Of a stretch of 64,000 nucleotides of DNA, positions 12,265-23,832 are shown one piece after another. The notes beneath the pieces are model-generated. The model was not told where the DNA came from, did not search any database, and worked only from the letters and a program-made list of their open reading frames with translations. Position 1 is the first letter of the stretch; every line of letters starts with the position of its first letter. Source of the DNA: Epiperipatus broadwayi (lineage: Eukaryota > Onychophora > Udeonychophora > Euonychophora > Peripatidae); assembly GCA_028023455.1 (NCBI GenBank), contig JAQFVV010012976.1, positions 60,001-124,000 on the forward strand, given 5' to 3'. Position numbers and translations under genes: made by a program.

Positions 12265-13783
12265 AGTTAAATAGATTTTAAAATGTGGTTTTGTAAAATA
12301 AAATAATTGCATTTATTTTGCTTTCAAAATAGAATAAGACTATTTATTAAAAAAGCAGGTGAGGAGATGAATTAGAAATCTAAATTAAAAAAAAAAGATT
12401 TAAAACTTTCTCTCTCTCTCTCTCTTTAAAGAAAATTCTTTTTATATACTAATAAGTTTTTATGCAAAGTTAGAATAAAATTAGTCTGTAAAAATAAATG
12501 TTAGTAAAACTTTCAAAAATGTAATTGGTTTATAAGATTTCTGATTGATAATGATATTGAAATTATATTAATTAAAAAACTATGTAAACTATCAATGAGA
12601 TTGTAGATTAATCTAAGCAAAAGATTAGATTAAAGCAAATGTAAAAATAATTAATTAAAAAAAAAAACAGAATCAAGTTGCAATCAAAATTAAAAACTAT
12701 AATGAATTAAAAACAATGAGAGAGAAAAAGTATATAAAGTCACCATGGCTTATTGTTTTCTAATAAGGTCTGCAATCAGTAAATCAGTCTAATTGGCATT
12801 TAATAACTGAATCATTCAGGTCTTTGTTTGTACTCTTAGATTATCCATTGCTTAGAGATTCAGAGTTTTAAAGAACTTTAAATGCAATAACAACCCAGTC
12901 ATTACTGCTGTGGTCTACATAATGCAGAAGCCCATAAACCATAGGAGTATTCAGCAGGGCTTTATACCTCAAAGTCATCAACTATGTTGCCTAAATTAAT
13001 GCCTGGAATCAATGACTATATTGTGAAGTAGAAGCCACATATTCTCTCTCATTATTGATAGAAACCTGAAAGGAGAGCCATGAAGCTATTGATGAAGAAC
13101 CAAAAAGCCAACTGGTTGGAAAGCAAAACCAAATGGAAACCAAAACCATTGAAAAATACTCACAAATGAAAATCTAGTTAAAGTTACTTTAAATAATTAA
13201 ATAGACATTTGATTTTAAATGAAATGAACTTGGACTGTTATAATTATAGTCTAAAGTCATCATTTATATTTTCTTGTGTAAAATTTATTATATTAGATTA
13301 AATATATGTGTGCATAATTAAATAATAATGTTTGCTTAACTGTTATTTTGTCTATTTTCTCTTACTCTCTTGTTACTGCATCACCAGTAAATTAGTGTAG
13401 AGCTATTTTGTGTTAAATAAATATGTGGACCTTGAGACAGAGTGTGAGATAGCTATGGGATATGTCAATTGCAAAATTGTGTGCCTGTCATCCAAAGCAT
13501 GCTGACTATATAACCTATGGTTGGATGGCACCTGAGGTTGATCCTCAAAACAAATAAAATGCTTTGAATGGCATGGGTTTGAACCCAGAAGTCAAGATGG
13601 GCCATGACCTGGAAATGTGATTATGTTATGTTTTGCATAGCTCAGTCTGACTGTGGATATCATTGATAGCTATGCTATTGATGGTATTCTTCCCTCTGCT
13701 TGAAGGGCTGGTCCATTCCTGTATTATAAAGGATTATTTTAAAATGTATTTAAACCTACAAGAATAAACTTTTTCAGACCCAG

Positions 13784-13788
<5 letters not shown>
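12265..13788 (+). repeat. R1 dispersed repeat, copy 2
   Basis: Direct-orientation partner of 7727-9250, with the same landmarks in the same order and almost the same length. A CT-rich tract at 12410-12424 replaces the shorter one of copy 1. It ends against the long AT microsatellite at 13785-13851. No conserved ORF. Confidence 0.7.
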
Positions 13789-13849
<61 letters not shown>

Positions 13850-13851
13850 CC
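13785..13851. repeat. AT-dinucleotide microsatellite
   Basis: About 65 bp of nearly pure alternating AT with one phase break. It separates R1 copy 2 from the following low-GC unit. Confidence 0.9.
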
Positions 13852-16800
13852 TACACTCCCAACACCGCTCATATATATTACATGAACGAAATGCCCAGGC
13901 GCCAGTTCTATTAATGAATAGAACAATATAATAAAATATATAATATAAAATTATTACTGAGACTCTATATTTAAGTTTATGTTCAGCTCAGCTCAGTGGG
14001 AGGCTATAGGCAGTTCAAAAGATATATAATAATAAATGAATAAAAGAAGAAATATTATAAAACATTCAATATAATGTAAATTCCTTTGTTAATTGATTGT
14101 ATGATAAAGAATCATAATGTTTACTTAGTACAGTCTATTAAAAATATACTTTAAACTTAATTTCTTCCTTCATCCAAGTATAACATATATCAGCTTGCTA
14201 TAATTATATTCGTAAACAATTTTATTACTTGGCATATCATAATTTAAACATTTACTCTAATGCCAATCAAGAAATAAATAATAAGATCTCAGGGAATTTA
14301 ATAAACACAGTTGAATTAAATAAACTACATTGCCCATAAGTTATAATTATAAAGTATGCTAAAATATAATGAAACAAATTGACTAAATATTTTACTGTGC
14401 TTCAATAATAAGATAATGACAGAGATAGGGTATTTTAATCTCATATCATCATCTAACGAATATACTGACTTGGCAACCTTTCTAATACGTTTATCAAGTG
14501 GCAAATACTCTTTATAATGTTTGGATTAAGAAATACAATATTGTCAGACACTAGCAAATTTAATATGATAACTTTAAAATAGTATATCTGTTTTATAATA
14601 GATTTATACAATGTGGAGATGTGGAAATGGAAATACGAATGTATACAAAAAAATAACTCACGACACAGTTGTTTTAAATTTAAATAACTAAATACATCAT
14701 TTATTACAAATAAACAAAATAAATTGGGATGAACATAATATTTACAAAATAGGTCTTCGTTTTATAGACCTTTAAATTATTAAATAAATCTTTAGCATCA
14801 GTTTGGGATTCCTACTATCTAAACAAACTAATAATAAACTTAAAGATCCCGACTTGGAACACATACTTGCTTAGATGTTTTATCCATACGACAATAAATA
14901 AATGAAATATCATATTATTATCACAACAAAAAAAAATATAAATACTTTCGAGAGGATATTACGGTTGATTGACAAAATAAATCAAACCATTAATCTTTGG
15001 CTTTCAGCAAAACAACTTTCTCTAATTGACTAAATAATAATTCCAATTCCTTATACCTTTCATACATAGCAAAATCATGTTTATTCTGATGATTTGATGA
15101 TTAATTTTTACTTAAATAGATACATTGTATTTTAAAATACTTATTTCCTGTTTAAATCTTAATGTTTTATACCTTTATTAACTGAATTTAGTATATTTCC
15201 GAGCATTTATTTCTCATTTTTATATTTCATAATTCTATACCTCAATTCGCGATATTATTTATATTACGCGTGTGTGTGTACGTTCAAGCAGCAATATTAT
15301 AAAACAATCTTTTCTGTAAACTCTCCCTTCATTAAGAAAATATCACATAATTAATTTATTTCGAACAATGTCGTAAATCCTCCATAAATATGACACTAGT
15401 ACTACATCCAGAATTAATCTAACAATTTGTCTAACCACTTTTTAATTAACACAAAGCTATATTTTATGATTTTACATACAACACGTTATAAAGGGAATAT
15501 ACATGAGGAGCAGATAAACATCTATTGAACACTTCTACCAGAATTCACCTAATTCCACATATACCTTTGGTGGAGAACATCTACTCAACACCAAGAATCC
15601 AAGAAAAACGTCATATCACTTCCTAAGCATCATTTAATCATCTTTTAACAATAACTCCTTTACTTCTAAATACATTATTTGGTGGGGATTTTAAATTCCA
15701 CAACACCAGGACCCTAAGAACATCACTTCAAAAATATCATTAATCATACGCATATAAAATAAACTAGGCTCTACTCATGGAAATTATTAACATATATTAA
15801 ATAAGCAAGATCTTTTATCCCTATAAATATTACAACGCAGTCAGATTTCTTTCTATTATCATAGCTTCTAAAATATTGAACCTTATAAATACATGCTAGC
15901 AGACAAATACCTACAGATAATACATCAATCTGTTCAACTCAGAAAATACGACACTGTACGAATTTATGCATAAAATATTCACAAATTATACTTTATCACA
16001 CAAATATTACAATTGTGCAAAACAAACACACTCTCGCGAATAAAAGTATATATAATATTAACCCTAAATTACGCACTAAGCAGGTAATATGATAATTAAA
16101 TATTGCATTAAGGTATAATTTTTTTTTAATTTAATAAACTTTAGGTTACTTTTAAGATTTAATGCTTCTAATTATTATGAACGAACTTTCTTTTTATATT
16201 TAACAAACTATTTTTATTATACGTTCGTTCGTTGATTCAAAAAAAAAAAATAATAATAATACTTCTCACTTTAAGATAATAACATATGCAAAAATAAATG
16301 TAAACCTCTCTAATAATATATTATTAAAAATATTTCCTTCATCCTCATAAGGAAAATAATAAGACCTATCTGAACACAATCAATTTTTTTTACCGACGTA
16401 CTACTCCTTTAAGTTGTACGTTTTCCAGAGACGGTCTTGAAAGTCAAAATAACATATATTATAAAATAAACATAATAATATTAAAGCTTCTCTATCCATC
16501 ATATACATTATATATGAGTTAAGCAATAAAAAAAAATAAAGACACAAAAGTTATTAGTTTTGTAATTTGAATAAAAAGTTCATTTGCAAAGCTTCTCTCC
16601 GGGATTATACAAACAGTATAGGACACATTCCAAACCGCATTTAAACTAAATGCACTTCTGCAGTATAACTTAAAAAAAAATATATATAAGCGTAACTTAA
16701 ATATACCCACTACTTTTCAGTGTTCATAACATATCCATTTGAGACACCAAATCACGCAAGCAGTTAACTCCTCCTTTATCATACTGAAAATATACGATAT

Positions 16801-18395
16801 TTTCGTGCCGTTCTGGATTAAATACGCAATTGTCCTTATTATTTTGAATAGCATTCTACACTTTAAATTGTCTTTAGTAATTCCGTGATTAGTAATGCTT
16901 TGTTTGATATTCCGTCCTTATTGAAGAGAACCAAAAAAAAAATTACCAGCATTTTTCTTTTGTCCTTCAAATTCAATTTAAACAGAAGTAGTTTATATGT
17001 TATTTCTTAATTCATAAATACGTATTAGCTCCAGATATATCCAATAAATGAATACTGTTATCTAAGTACGAAGAATTTAAACGTGGTATGCTCTATCAAG
17101 ATAGACATATCCTTAAGTCTATGTATAATCTTCGCGCACGAAAAATAGTGAGAACAAAATGTATTCTATATAACAGTCTGCATACGTTTTCCATATAACA
17201 AAAAAAAAAGAAAACACGTTGCTTAATGATAAAATGATAATAGTTATGTAAACCATTCTTATTTAAAACTGGAATTAAATAAAATAATATAAACTGCATG
17301 ATATTAATATACATTTTTACAAGAGCAACAGTGATGAAGAGATTAGTTTAAAATGTTTAAATTGAAGAGAGAATGCAAGAACTGAGTACCTCGTTAAAGT
17401 TTAGTGCTGCATATTGAAATTAGCTCCTTCCATGATATATTTCTTATAATCTGACTTCAGCAATTAACTTTAGTTGTTTGAAAAATATAAGCCACTGTCT
17501 TTTTGGCTCTAATTCTTTACAAAGCTAATTTTTTTACATACTGGAGAGCTTTGTTACAAGCTCTCTCTTTTGCAACAGTTCATTTCCCCTTTTTTTTTTT
17601 AGCTTACTCCCACGCATCTTGCTAACTCTGCTAATTACATATTCAAAAAAAAAAAATCTTTACAACAAAAAAAAAAAAGATTTTGATTTTCAGAATTAAA
17701 TGACAAACAAAAAGAAAAAATAATAATAATGAAATAAATAGCTTTTACAAACCTGAAAGAAAAATGAATATTAATTAATATCTGATAAAAATGATTAATA
17801 ATTTATTTAATTAGTAAAATAATTTATTGATTCAACTATCTATTAATCATTGGAAAGAAATATATATTTGTTAATTATTTAAGATAACTACTGTAATTTA
17901 AATATTTTTATTGTGAATGTACTATTGTTTGCTATTATTTAAAGAATGAAAATGAGATGAAACCTAAGGCAAAATCATACAGGCATACACATGCATGCAC
18001 TACAATCTAAACATTGAACTGTCTTAACTAAATATAATTAAAGCTGCTATTCTGTTGACACAAGGATAAAAATTAATGAATAAAGGACTGTACAAACCAT
18101 TCAACTAAATATTATACTAACATAGGGTAACTATGCATTTTTCCAACAAAATATATCAATTTCATAAATAAACAACCCCTCTTCCTTACATTAGATACCT
18201 CATTAACCACAATAATACTAATGAATACCTATCAAGTGGTCAATAAACTACATAGGCAACCCATACTCAAACTTTAAATGATCTTGTTCAAAAATTTTAA
18301 AATTCCAAGGCTATTTCATTTTTTTTATAATACAATACAGCTATTTAATTAAAATACAAGGCATCTTAAACCCTTGTGCCCATTCAGATGGTCAC
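13852..18395. other. AT-rich non-coding stretch
   Basis: No gene found. A GC-richer start (13850-13915) after the AT microsatellite resembles the starts of the TGTA units, but no terminal motif is clear. A perfect 8-bp hairpin (GAGAGCTT with AAGCTCTC, 17544-17565) stands out near 17.5 kb. Poly-A and poly-T runs are common. Confidence 0.45.
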
Positions 18396-18441
18396 AATAT
18401 ATATATATATACATTCTAATATTCTCATGGATAAATGATGA

Positions 18442-18647
18442 ATTCATAGTATTATTTCAGAGAGCTTTCATGAAATAGAAATGTAATAGCTAAATAGCTG
18501 ATGTTTCAGTAAAATAACAAGTACTTTCCTCAGAGCTTCATTCTCAAATTATTCTTATGATTTGTGAAAGAAGAAGATCTGAGGAAACATTAGATATTTG
18601 GCTATTATATTTTTTATGCAGAAGCTCTTGGAAATAATACTATGAAT
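18442..18647. mobile_element. 206-bp inverted-repeat element with hammerhead-like core
   Basis: The left arm (18442-18507, beginning ATTCATAGTATTATTTC) and the right arm (18584-18647, ending GGAAATAATACTATGAAT) are imperfect inverted copies of about 65 bp. AT microsatellites flank the element on both sides (18398-18411 and about 18646-18666). Its centre carries the minus-strand hammerhead-like core annotated separately. The right arm has a second, truncated CTGAGG followed by AAAC (18579-18588). Non-coding; probably a foldback element related to Penelope or retrozyme ends. Confidence 0.6.
18503..18533 (-). ncRNA. Hammerhead-like core
   Basis: Read on the minus strand: CTGAGGA (18533-18527) matches the core CUGANGA. 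A hairpin follows with AGTA pairing to TACT, then GAAAC (18507-18503) and ATCAG. Helix I is not clearly formed next to the core, and the residue expected to be U before the cleavage site is not obvious. Probably degenerate. Confidence 0.4.
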
Positions 18648-18715
18648 ATATATATATATATATATAGAAAAAATTCATATATTAAAAATAAGTTAATAAA
18701 TTTATTCATTAACCA

Positions 18716-18790
18716 AATGCAAGTGTATCAGTTATATAAGATAGAGTGAATAACTGAAGGGAGCATAAAAGTCTGTGTTCCAATCACTTC
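18716..18790 (+). repeat. S1 element, 3' fragment
   Basis: It matches the second half of the S1 family: GTGTATCAG, then AGATAGAGTG, then AAAGTCTGTGTTCC, in the same order and spacing as 44955-45015 and 51660-51720. The hammerhead half is absent. Confidence 0.5.
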
Positions 18791-20079
18791 TATTTGCATC
18801 TAAAGTGCAGTCTATACATCATACTTATAGTCAAAATATCATAGAAATAGATACTTTCATGAAGTTTGTTATAGCCATTATATGAATGGACACAAAATTT
18901 GAAATTCCAAGCATAATATTAGTTGTTCAAGTATCAATCTTTATGTGTATATGTATTGTTCCATTTCAATTGCTGGTTAAAGTCAATCTTAGATGTAAAT
19001 TATGCTTTAAACTTTTGAAAACCGACAAAATTGTTTAATATGTCATGAAGTAATTATTGATAGCTAATAGTAATATGGTATAAAACATCCAAATTAACTA
19101 AAGTCTATTCAAAATACTTCTGAGAAAAAAATGTACTTTCCAAATTGTCTATAGTTTTATGGATATGAGATATGATAAAGTTATTGCTGGATTTTTTACT
19201 CAAACATAGAAAGTTTCTCTGAAATTTGAATATTTTATTATAATAAATATTTTAAAAAAGAATTCATATATGTTTCAAGAATTAACATTAAAATGGAAGA
19301 ATGATGTTGTATGCTAATCAGATGTGAGATCTCAGTAATTTGATATTCATAATTATCTATTCACAAGTTATAACGATAATATATTCAAATGCCTAAATGC
19401 TCACATAAAAATGGCTACTATTGTCAAATTAAAAAATATATCGCATGTTCAATAGATGCTTATAATTCCATATTTTTGTATTTTCACTGCAATTGACCAT
19501 TTAAGTGGGGCATACATTTGAATAATTTATTATTAGTTGAATAATGTCTTCAAAATAAAAATTAATGTTAAAACTCAGTAAACTTAACAATCTTCATCAG
19601 TTAATTATGTAAATCTCTTAACTATTTATACATCAATATATTATAGTCTAATTTTATCTGTATTTTGTTAGATGCTTTAAAACTTTAATGATTAATATTT
19701 ATTTTTAAATTTATACACCTCATATAAAATGGTAAAATAAGTGTGGAATCCAATAAAAATTCTGAGAACCCCATCATCATCTGGTTGAGTAAGACAATGA
19801 TAAGGCTTACTGAAATCATACTATTTGTAGCATAACACTTTTGTAGCTTGAGAAGCTATTCAGTACATTAATTATGGTATCAAATAGCTGAAAAACATGA
19901 TTAAAAAATTGTCAGAAATAATATTCTATAGATGAAAAGTATAATATTAATACAACAATAATAATATAATTAGTCCTTTCATGATATTATGTGACATATG
20001 AGTACCCATTTGGTAAAAGTGTCACAACAAATCCATCATTTGATCAAAATAAATAAATATATATATATGTTATATATAG
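18791..20079. other. AT-rich non-coding stretch
   Basis: No gene, RNA or recognised repeat. Confidence 0.5.
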
Positions 20080-20084
20080 AGCCG

Positions 20085-20210
20085 GCAAATAAGCTTTTAA
20101 CAAGCTTTGCAGAATATCCCCAACCCCAGATCGGTTTCTGCTATTGGCTTCCTCAGTGAGGTGCTAGGATATTCAAGCATTGTAATAGAAGCTAGTTAAA
20201 TTATGTCATG
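20085..20210 (-). mobile_element. Compact inverted-repeat element with hammerhead
   Basis: Imperfect inverted repeats of about 35 bp flank a hammerhead motif: the left arm runs from about 20091 to 20119 (AAGCTTTTAACAAGCTTTGC then GAATATCC), and the right arm around 20167-20204 carries GGATATTC and GAAGCTAGTTAAATT. AT tracts lie to the left (about 20058-20080) and right (20236-20253). The architecture is the same as at 18442-18647 and 49289-49491. Confidence 0.5.
20124..20161 (-). ncRNA. Hammerhead ribozyme candidate (type I)
   Basis: Read on the minus strand: helix I strand CCTCA (20161-20157); core CTGAGGA (20156-20150); helix II region AGCCAATAGCA, in which GC pairs with GC; GAAA (20138-20135); short helix III CCGA; U then C at the cleavage site (20130-20129); and the second helix I strand TGGGG (20128-20124). 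The five helix I pairs all form, one of them U-G. All universally conserved core positions are present (position 7 is free in the consensus). The weak points are the short helix II and minimal helix III, which known Penelope and retrozyme hammerheads also show. Cleavage activity is inferred, not shown. Confidence 0.6.
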
Positions 20211-20253
20211 TGTCATATGACTTGATTTCTTTGTAATATATATATATATATAT

Positions 20254-23090
20254 TGTACCGGTCAAGCTAGTACATTCGCGCAACAGAATCCAGAGTCCAA
20301 GCAAAGATACCAAGCCGACCAGTATGAGATGGTTAGATCTCGAGACTGACCGCACTTCAACTCCTTCACCTGTGCTCCAAGACTCACGACCCTACGGATG
20401 ACCACCTTGAAGATATATATAGATATCATTTTAACCACGAGCCGACATAGGTTAGGGAGAAGCAATGAGACTCATAACAAAAAAATGGAATTTATTAACT
20501 ATATATATTTAAAACTAATTAATGCATCGGAAATCACATATATAATATAAAGAATTTTGAATTGGATTGAAATAAATAAGATCGAGATCAGAGTAATTTA
20601 TTAAATTGGATGTTTATTTTTGCAGATTAAATTTGACAATTTTTATCTATATTATTCTTGCATTTTACAATTAAAATGCGCGTAGCATCTAACATTTTTG
20701 GAGAGCGCTTTAACCTTCTCTCCTTACAATTAAACTTATTTTACATTTGTTATTTTATTTGATGAAGTTAAATATTGTTTTCATCATTTGCTTTATTATC
20801 TTATTGATCAGTCACTGCATTGTAGCTATGGGGAAGATTATGCTAATCCCTCTTATTCCATGGTTTTCAGCTAAGCAATCAGACGAAGCCTTGTTTTCAC
20901 ATATATGTGAAACATTTAAAGTCAAATTTATCTATAATATTATTTCAAACTATTGTACATGAGACCGAAACTAGCTCTTGAATATGTCAGACAATGGCTG
21001 AAACTTAATTTAAGGGAGGAAGAGTTGGCAACCAAAAGAACCAATGCGCTATAGCGCTGGTAAACAGTTATACTAAATGTCGCTCTGAGGATGGATTAAT
21101 ATTTAGGGTTTTGTGATCAACACCGGAGCCCTATGACCGATCGCCATGCTGCTAAAGAGAGTTGGGGTAGCTAACACTATTGCCTGGAATTTTACGTCAG
21201 GTCTTATTCGTGTGTGACCCAAGGAGTGTAAGAGGGATGGCCGTTCCGAGTCCCATCTTAAAGAAAAATGCAACATAACGAGAAAGTTTAAATGTATAAT
21301 AAAATTATCACATCCGCCAAGCAAAAGAGTTGAAATAATTTAATATTTAGCCACGAGAACGATAGCTAATCAGTGGAATCATTAGCGCCAACTCTAATAT
21401 AGCATTTTAATAATCATATGCTATACGTGGGCGTACTTTTAAATATTCTTTGCTTTCTAGTTTCAATCTCAAATAACACATTTGATTACGCGATTAATTA
21501 ATAAAAACAAAAAAGGGGAAAAAAGTATATTTGGAGGGCTTTTACAAAATGAAATAGATAACAAATATACTTATTCAAGGCTTGGATATTGCTTAGTGAA
21601 AATTAAATTGAAATTTACTTTGGGTTAAAACAAGATTCCCATTTTAAAATTGCCAACAAATAATTAAATAATCAAGGTCAAAATAATAATCAGCACATAG
21701 CCAATTCTTAACAGTTATTTAAGAGGGTTTCGAAACAGCGTGCATTAAGCTACGATAAATAATTATTAAATGAAGAGGGGTCATTCTCTCTTCTCTTTAT
21801 TATTAATATTGAATGCCCACTGTTTCGAGGCATTAGCATATAATTTATATTTTAAAATAAAAAAAGAAATAAAGAAACCATAATCACAACTGCAGTGAGA
21901 AAATTGAAAATAAAATTATTAAAATCATTTAGTTAGGAAACATTAGAAAGTAGGTCAGAATTATATAATTAAATTTAAGAATAAAATTTTACATTTAGCA
22001 ATTTACTTGAATTCAAGATTTTAGAATTAAAATACATTTTATAAGTCTAGACTTAAAGAAAAATTAAAATATTGAACTGCAGTTAGAAATGGTGAGATTA
22101 CCGGTCATCTTGTAGTACTTGAGCTGGAGTTACGGGAGTCTTTACGGCGGCTTGCGGCATCATCTTCTTCCCACGGTTAGAGCGGAGATGTTATGGTGGC
22201 ATACTGGTGATGGTGGTTTTTGGATGGAAGTAAAGGCCCGTCACCTTCACTCTGGAGCTTAGCCAAGGCTGCCTGTTTTAGCCTGACATTTTCTCTCGCA
22301 CAGATATAAAAATTATTGTCTTAACTGGATGTCAAAATGTTCACGGTTGCTTTTGGCTCAGGATACACGCTGGATTCAAAAGCTTAACGATGATCAAAGA
22401 AGGCAAAAATTCACAGATGTAGCATTCAAGCTGTAAAGATTTCAAAGATTCAAAGCTGTCAAGGTTTTAACAAAGTAAAGTTCTAAGATGGCTCCTCCAC
22501 TTTACATGGCCTTTTTAAAAATGATCCCTTATCAGCCCACACACCTTGGAATTTCATCTCCATCAAGATTACAAAATTTTTAATTTGCTTATTCAATTAG
22601 TGGTTGATTTCAAACATGCTGACATTCCTTTTAGGTGTTATACCTTTTCTCTGATTATCAAATTTTAATTAAATCGAATTTTAATCAGTTTAATCCGATA
22701 TTAGATTTTATTTTAATTAGTCAGGAATTTTGTTCTGATTTTATAATTTATGTGTAAAATCCCTGCTGTAAACATATTTTTAATTAGCAAGGTCTCCCAA
22801 ATAATTTAGAATCAATTAGCTAGATTATTTTAAAATTGGCTTTTCTTTTTAGAAACCTAAGGCAGGTGTGGCATATACTGATACAATTGTTTACAGCAAA
22901 AACTTTACCAAACTTTTAATTTTCCGAAAATACTTTTATTTTTAGAAAAAAAATCTTTTTTTTTTTCTTTTTAAAAAGAAGCTTGTCAGCGCATCTGCAA
23001 TCAATCACCCTTTCAATGTGTTTTTACATTAAATTGGTTTATAATAAAAATGAAACTTAAAATTTAATAAATATTTTAATCATGCCACTA
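20254..23090 (-). repeat. Long TGTA repeat unit E1
   Basis: A unit of about 2.8 kb starting at TGTACCGG directly after an AT microsatellite and ending near another (about 23092-23105). Its first 200 bp align with the unit at 57521 (TCCAGAGTCC, then CCTTCACCTGTGCTC, then GATGACC against TCCAGAATCC, CTTTCACCTCTGCTC and GATGACA). A motif GCAATGAGAC followed by TTTATTAAC (20461-20500) also recurs in the unit at 34082; read on the minus strand it gives AATAAA about 25 bp before the CTCATTGC sequence, like the polyadenylation region of an LTR. No significant ORF. It is read as a solo-LTR-like or non-autonomous LTR unit in minus orientation; the right end is approximate. Confidence 0.45.
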
Positions 23091-23340
23091 TGCTATATAT
23101 ATATATTCAATATAGGTGGATTATATTCCCACATACGAATTTAAGTAATAAATTAATAAATTGACGCTACATTATTACTGTACTAAAAATAGTTTAAAAA
23201 TATTACGCGATAAAATTATACGCTATAACTCTGGCAATACTATTCAATTATAGCGTTCTTTCGTATGTGCATATATAATGCTGTTTATATAGCCGTGATT
23301 GCAATTGTTAGCTTACAAATTTTAATTTAGACTTATTAAA
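23091..23340. other. Short non-coding spacer
   Basis: AT-rich DNA between E1 and the next repeat; nothing recognised. Confidence 0.4.
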
Positions 23341-23430
23341 CAGGTTTGAACTTAGCACAGACGAGTGGGTTATTAGGATGGTTGGTGAAACGGTGAGGGA
23401 TTTGAAGACAACCGTTTCAATATATATATA
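23341..23430 (+). repeat. Short repeat ending in hairpin plus AT tract
   Basis: It resembles 60478-60570: GGTTTGAAC, a GTGGGT-containing middle, a hairpin, then TTTCAATATATATATAT. Here the hairpin is GAAACGGT (23387-23394) with ACCGTTTC (23411-23418), perfect over 8 bp. Probably the 3' end of a short retroelement family. It abuts the Penelope-like element. Confidence 0.4.
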
Positions 23431-23832
23431 TGTCCACTAATATTAATAATACAATAACAAAATTTAAATATATTCCAAATAACAGTAAACAACTTATAAT
23501 ATTACAGAAATAAAAACTCATAAAGAAATATTTTCGATTATATTCATAATCATTATCAACTCAAATCAAATTTCAAAATGGAAACATTTATTACCAACTG
23601 GAAACACATGTCGATTTAAATATCCCACAATTCATTAATCCTAACATTTGCTGACTGTCTATTTATTATCATATTTTTATACCTACTAATAAAAACTGCC
23701 TCTTTAATTTTTCTTTTTTCATTAACTTCTTAAATTACTATATTATATATTAATAAGTCGTTCTTGACCTAAAATTTTTATCTTTTTTATATCAAAATCA
23801 ACTTTAAAATTACAATTTCTATCATGATCATA
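23431..23832 (-). repeat. P1 downstream pseudo-LTR copy
   Basis: The 402-bp direct-repeat copy at the 3' side of P1 (minus orientation). It contains the end of the endonuclease frame and the 3' tail. Compared with the other copy it retains about 35 bp near 23720-23760 that the right copy lacks. Confidence 0.8.

Noticed and set aside
21103-21324. 73-codon minus frame in the GC-richer island of E1
   Set aside because: No homologous frame in the sister units E2 and E3 and no splice context.
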